Positions 5,978-8,059 of a DNA stretch of 8,059 bases are shown in pieces. The position numbers were made by a program, and so were the translations under genes. The notes under the pieces are model-generated. The model made no database searches. It saw only the letters and a program-made list of their open reading frames with translations, and had not been told where the DNA came from. The DNA lies in assembly GCA_937874965.1 (NCBI GenBank), contig CALNCD010000198.1:1-8059 (forward strand), written 5' to 3'. Numbering within the stretch: position 1 is the stretch's first letter; the number at the start of each line of letters is the position of its first letter. This DNA comes from an uncultured Erysipelotrichaceae bacterium (lineage in GTDB: Bacteria; Bacillota_I; Bacilli_A; Erysipelotrichales; Erysipelotrichaceae).

Positions 5978-7090
5978 ATGGCAAAAAAAGTTAATACAGC
6001 ACTTTCGTTTGAAACACAGATTCAAAATATCGATCAGTTGTTTCAGCCGATTCAGATTCTGAATGAAGCGGGTGAAATCGTCAACGATGCTTTGGATCCA
6101 AAGCTCAGTGATGATGAATTGGTCACATTGTTTAAGCAGATGCTATGGTCAAGGGCGCTTAATGATCGCAGTGCAACATTAGCCCGTCAAGGGCGGCTCG
6201 GGTTCTTCGCACCGACTGCTGGTCAAGAAGCCAGCCAGGTCGCGAGCCATTATGCGTTTGATACGAATGATGTCTTGTTCCCGGGGTATCGCGATATTCC
6301 TCAGCTTGTCTTGCATGGTCTTGATCTGTACAAAGCGTTTTTATGGAGCCGCGGACATGTGGAAGGAAACCACTATGACGCGTCTTTGAAGGCGATGCCT
6401 CCGCAGATTATCATCGGGGCCCAGATTGTTCAGGCAGCCGGTGTTGCATTGGGACTGAAGAAACGGGAAAAGAAGCAAGTTGCCTTTACTTACACGGGTG
6501 ATGGCGGTTCATCACAGGGGGACTTCTATGAAGGTGTTAACTTTGCGGGAAGCTTCAAGGCGCCAGCTGTGTTCTATATCCAAAACAACGGCTATGCGAT
6601 TTCAACGCCTCGTAAAGTGCAGACGGCTGCATTGACGCTTGGTCAGAAGGCTGTAGCGGCGGGTGTTCCTGGATTTGTTGTTGATGGTATGGATGCCTTG
6701 GCCGTCTATACGGTCAGCAAGGCAGCCCGTGAGTATGCGCTTGCTGGCAACGGTCCGGTCGTTATTGAGACCTTGACGTCCCGTTTTGGCCCGCATTCGC
6801 TCTCCGGAGATGATCCGAAGCGTTACCGTGATCAGGCCAGCTTTGATGAATGGGACAAGAAAGATCCTTTGATTCGGATGCGTCATTATCTGACGGCAAA
6901 AGGGATCTGGAATGAAGCGGATGAAGTTGCATATATCGAACAGGTTGATCAGGAAATCAAGGAAGCAGTTGCGAAAGCAGATGCAACACCACGTCAGAAA
7001 GTATCCGACTTCTTGAAGAGTATGTTTGAAGAACCGACCGCCCCTTTAAAAGAGCAGATTGCTTATTTCGAAACTAAGGAGGCAAAATAA
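5978..7090 (+). CDS. pdhA: Pyruvate dehydrogenase E1 component, alpha subunit
   Basis: A 370-residue E1 alpha subunit, the usual length for Gram-positive PdhA. With E1 beta it uses thiamine diphosphate to decarboxylate pyruvate and reductively acetylate lipoyl-E2 in the cytoplasm. The thiamine-diphosphate motif is clear: GDGG at 174-177 ending in the NN pair at 203-204. The loop RFGPHSLSGDD (269-279) contains H273, matching the catalytic histidine region of Bacillus-type E1 alpha. AAGGAG lies five bases before the ATG, and the gene begins 31 bases after lplA with no terminator between, so they share a transcript. The final A of its stop codon is the first base of pdhB. A branched-chain 2-oxoacid or acetoin E1 is the alternative, but overall resemblance and the neighbouring beta subunit favour pyruvate. 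Confidence 0.93.
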   Translation: MAKKVNTALSFETQIQNIDQLFQPIQILNEAGEIVNDALDPKLSDDELVTLFKQMLWSRALNDRSATLARQGRLGFFAPTAGQEASQVASHYAFDTNDVLFPGYRDIPQLVLHGLDLYKAFLWSRGHVEGNHYDASLKAMPPQIIIGAQIVQAAGVALGLKKREKKQVAFTYTGDGGSSQGDFYEGVNFAGSFKAPAVFYIQNNGYAISTPRKVQTAALTLGQKAVAAGVPGFVVDGMDALAVYTVSKAAREYALAGNGPVVIETLTSRFGPHSLSGDDPKRYRDQASFDEWDKKDPLIRMRHYLTAKGIWNEADEVAYIEQVDQEIKEAVAKADATPRQKVSDFLKSMFEEPTAPLKEQIAYFETKEAK

Positions 7091-8059
7091 TGGCACAGAA
7101 AACAATGATTCAGGCGATTACCGAAGCCATGGATATCGCCTTGGAACGTGATGAGAATACGTTGATATTTGGTGAAGATGTCGGAAAGAACGGCGGTGTC
7201 TTCAGAGCGACAGAAGGGTTGCAGGCGAAGTATAGTGAAGAACGTGTCTTTGATACGCCGTTGGCTGAATCAGCCATTGGCGGTCTGGCAATCGGTTTGG
7301 CTCTCCAGGACTATCGGCCGATTATGGAAATTCAGTTTTTCGGATTCGTCTTTGAAGTGATGGACTCCATCAGCGGGCAGATGAGCCGGACCCGCTATCG
7401 GATGGGGAATACCCGTCATCTGCCGATTACGGTTCGCGCTCCATTTGGCGGCGGCGTGCATACTCCGGAAATGCATTCCGATAATCTTGAGGGCTTGATG
7501 GCCCAGACACCGGGATTGAAAGTGGTCATTCCCAGCAATCCTTATGATGCGAAGGGACTGTTGTTGGCTTCGATTGAAGCAAATGATCCGGTGGTCTTCT
7601 TGGAGCATATGAAACTCTATCGTTCCTTCAAGGAAGAAGTTCCGGAAGGCTATTACACGGTTGAACTCGGTAAGGCAAATGTCGTGGAAGCGGGAACAGA
7701 TGTCACCATCGTCACCTATGGAGCGATGGTCCGTGAGGCTTTGAAGGCCCGGGAAGAATTGCAGAAAGAGAATATCTCTGTTGAGATTATTGATTTGCGG
7801 ACGATTTCGCCGGTTGATATCGCAACAATCGTGACGTCAGTCACGAAGACCGGACGCTTGGTGGTCGTTCAGGAAGCCCAGCGTCAAGCCGGGGTTGCGG
7901 CGACGATTATGGCGGATGTCAGTGAACGAGCCATCTTATCACTGAAGGCGCCGATTGGTCGTGTCAGTGCACCGGACACTGTCTTCCCATTCGGCATGGC
8001 AGAGCACGATTGGCTGCCGAATCAAGACGATATCATCGCAAAGGTCAAAGAAGTGTATG
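7090..8059 (+). CDS. pdhB: Pyruvate dehydrogenase E1 component, beta subunit (3' end cut by window edge)
   Basis: An open frame of 323 codons plus one base runs to the right edge. Typical E1 beta subunits are about 325 residues, so only a few codons and the stop should be missing. Features seen are the FGEDVG start region (27-32), the PLAES segment with E60 that contacts the thiamine ring, GGGVHTPEMHSD with H124 and H129 in the active-site region, and the transketolase C-terminal half starting around VTIVTYGAMV. It forms the alpha2beta2 E1 with the preceding subunit. The ATG overlaps the pdhA stop by one base (TAATG) and AAGGAGG is seven bases upstream, so the two subunits are coupled for equal output. 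E2 and E3 genes are expected beyond the window. Confidence 0.95.
   Translation, partial: MAQKTMIQAITEAMDIALERDENTLIFGEDVGKNGGVFRATEGLQAKYSEERVFDTPLAESAIGGLAIGLALQDYRPIMEIQFFGFVFEVMDSISGQMSRTRYRMGNTRHLPITVRAPFGGGVHTPEMHSDNLEGLMAQTPGLKVVIPSNPYDAKGLLLASIEANDPVVFLEHMKLYRSFKEEVPEGYYTVELGKANVVEAGTDVTIVTYGAMVREALKAREELQKENISVEIIDLRTISPVDIATIVTSVTKTGRLVVVQEAQRQAGVAATIMADVSERAILSLKAPIGRVSAPDTVFPFGMAEHDWLPNQDDIIAKVKEVY

Noticed and set aside
6602..7608. Minus-strand open frames over pdhA (6602-6886) and pdhB (7270-7608), and short plus-strand frames at 5513-5818 and 7169-7360
   Set aside because: All lie within well-conserved lplA or pdh genes in other frames and have no motifs or ribosome sites.

Overview
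The window looks like chromosomal DNA of a low-to-moderate GC Firmicute. Shine-Dalgarno sites are strong and AGGAGG-like, spacing is tight, and every gene has a recognisable family. A gut-type Erysipelotrichia or clostridial relative would fit, but that placement is an inference from general gene style and is weak. There is no tRNA, rRNA, CRISPR, insertion sequence or phage gene, and no gene-free stretch longer than about 115 bases.

Left part (1-1448, minus strand): a MutS-family ATPase that runs off the left edge. It keeps the MutS-type ATPase end but has hydrophobic N-terminal and central segments and no room for the mismatch-recognition domain, so it is more likely a membrane-anchored MutS-like protein than the repair enzyme. 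It is transcribed away from a four-gene plus-strand cluster through an unusually symmetric 85-bp divergent promoter (1449-1533). Each arm of a perfect 9-bp inverted repeat is an extended -10 element.

Middle part (1534-4866, plus strand): an OmpR-type response regulator, a BcrA-type ABC ATPase, an ABC-2 permease and a sensor histidine kinase. The order regulator-ATPase-permease-kinase is that of peptide-antibiotic or lantibiotic self-protection modules of Firmicutes. The ATPase gene has its own promoter, with two TTAAGRA half-sites 11 bp apart at about the -35 position, so the regulator probably activates the transporter genes. The kinase has a single membrane segment and essentially no extracellular domain, so it may sense through the transporter or the membrane. 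A Rho-independent terminator overlapping the kinase stop codon closes the unit.

Right part (4867-8059, plus strand): lipoate-protein ligase (lplA), pyruvate dehydrogenase E1 alpha (pdhA) and E1 beta (pdhB, cut a few codons before its expected end). They form one operon whose promoter has a perfect 14-bp palindrome in the -35/-10 spacer, a classical repressor position. The E2 and E3 genes presumably follow beyond the right edge. LplA would attach lipoate to the E2 lipoyl domain, so cofactor loading and E1 synthesis are co-expressed and probably repressed together.

Most of the window is ordinary. The points deserving a second look are the membrane MutS-like protein, the mirror-symmetric divergent promoter, the putative regulator boxes and the palindromic operator of the lplA-pdh operon.
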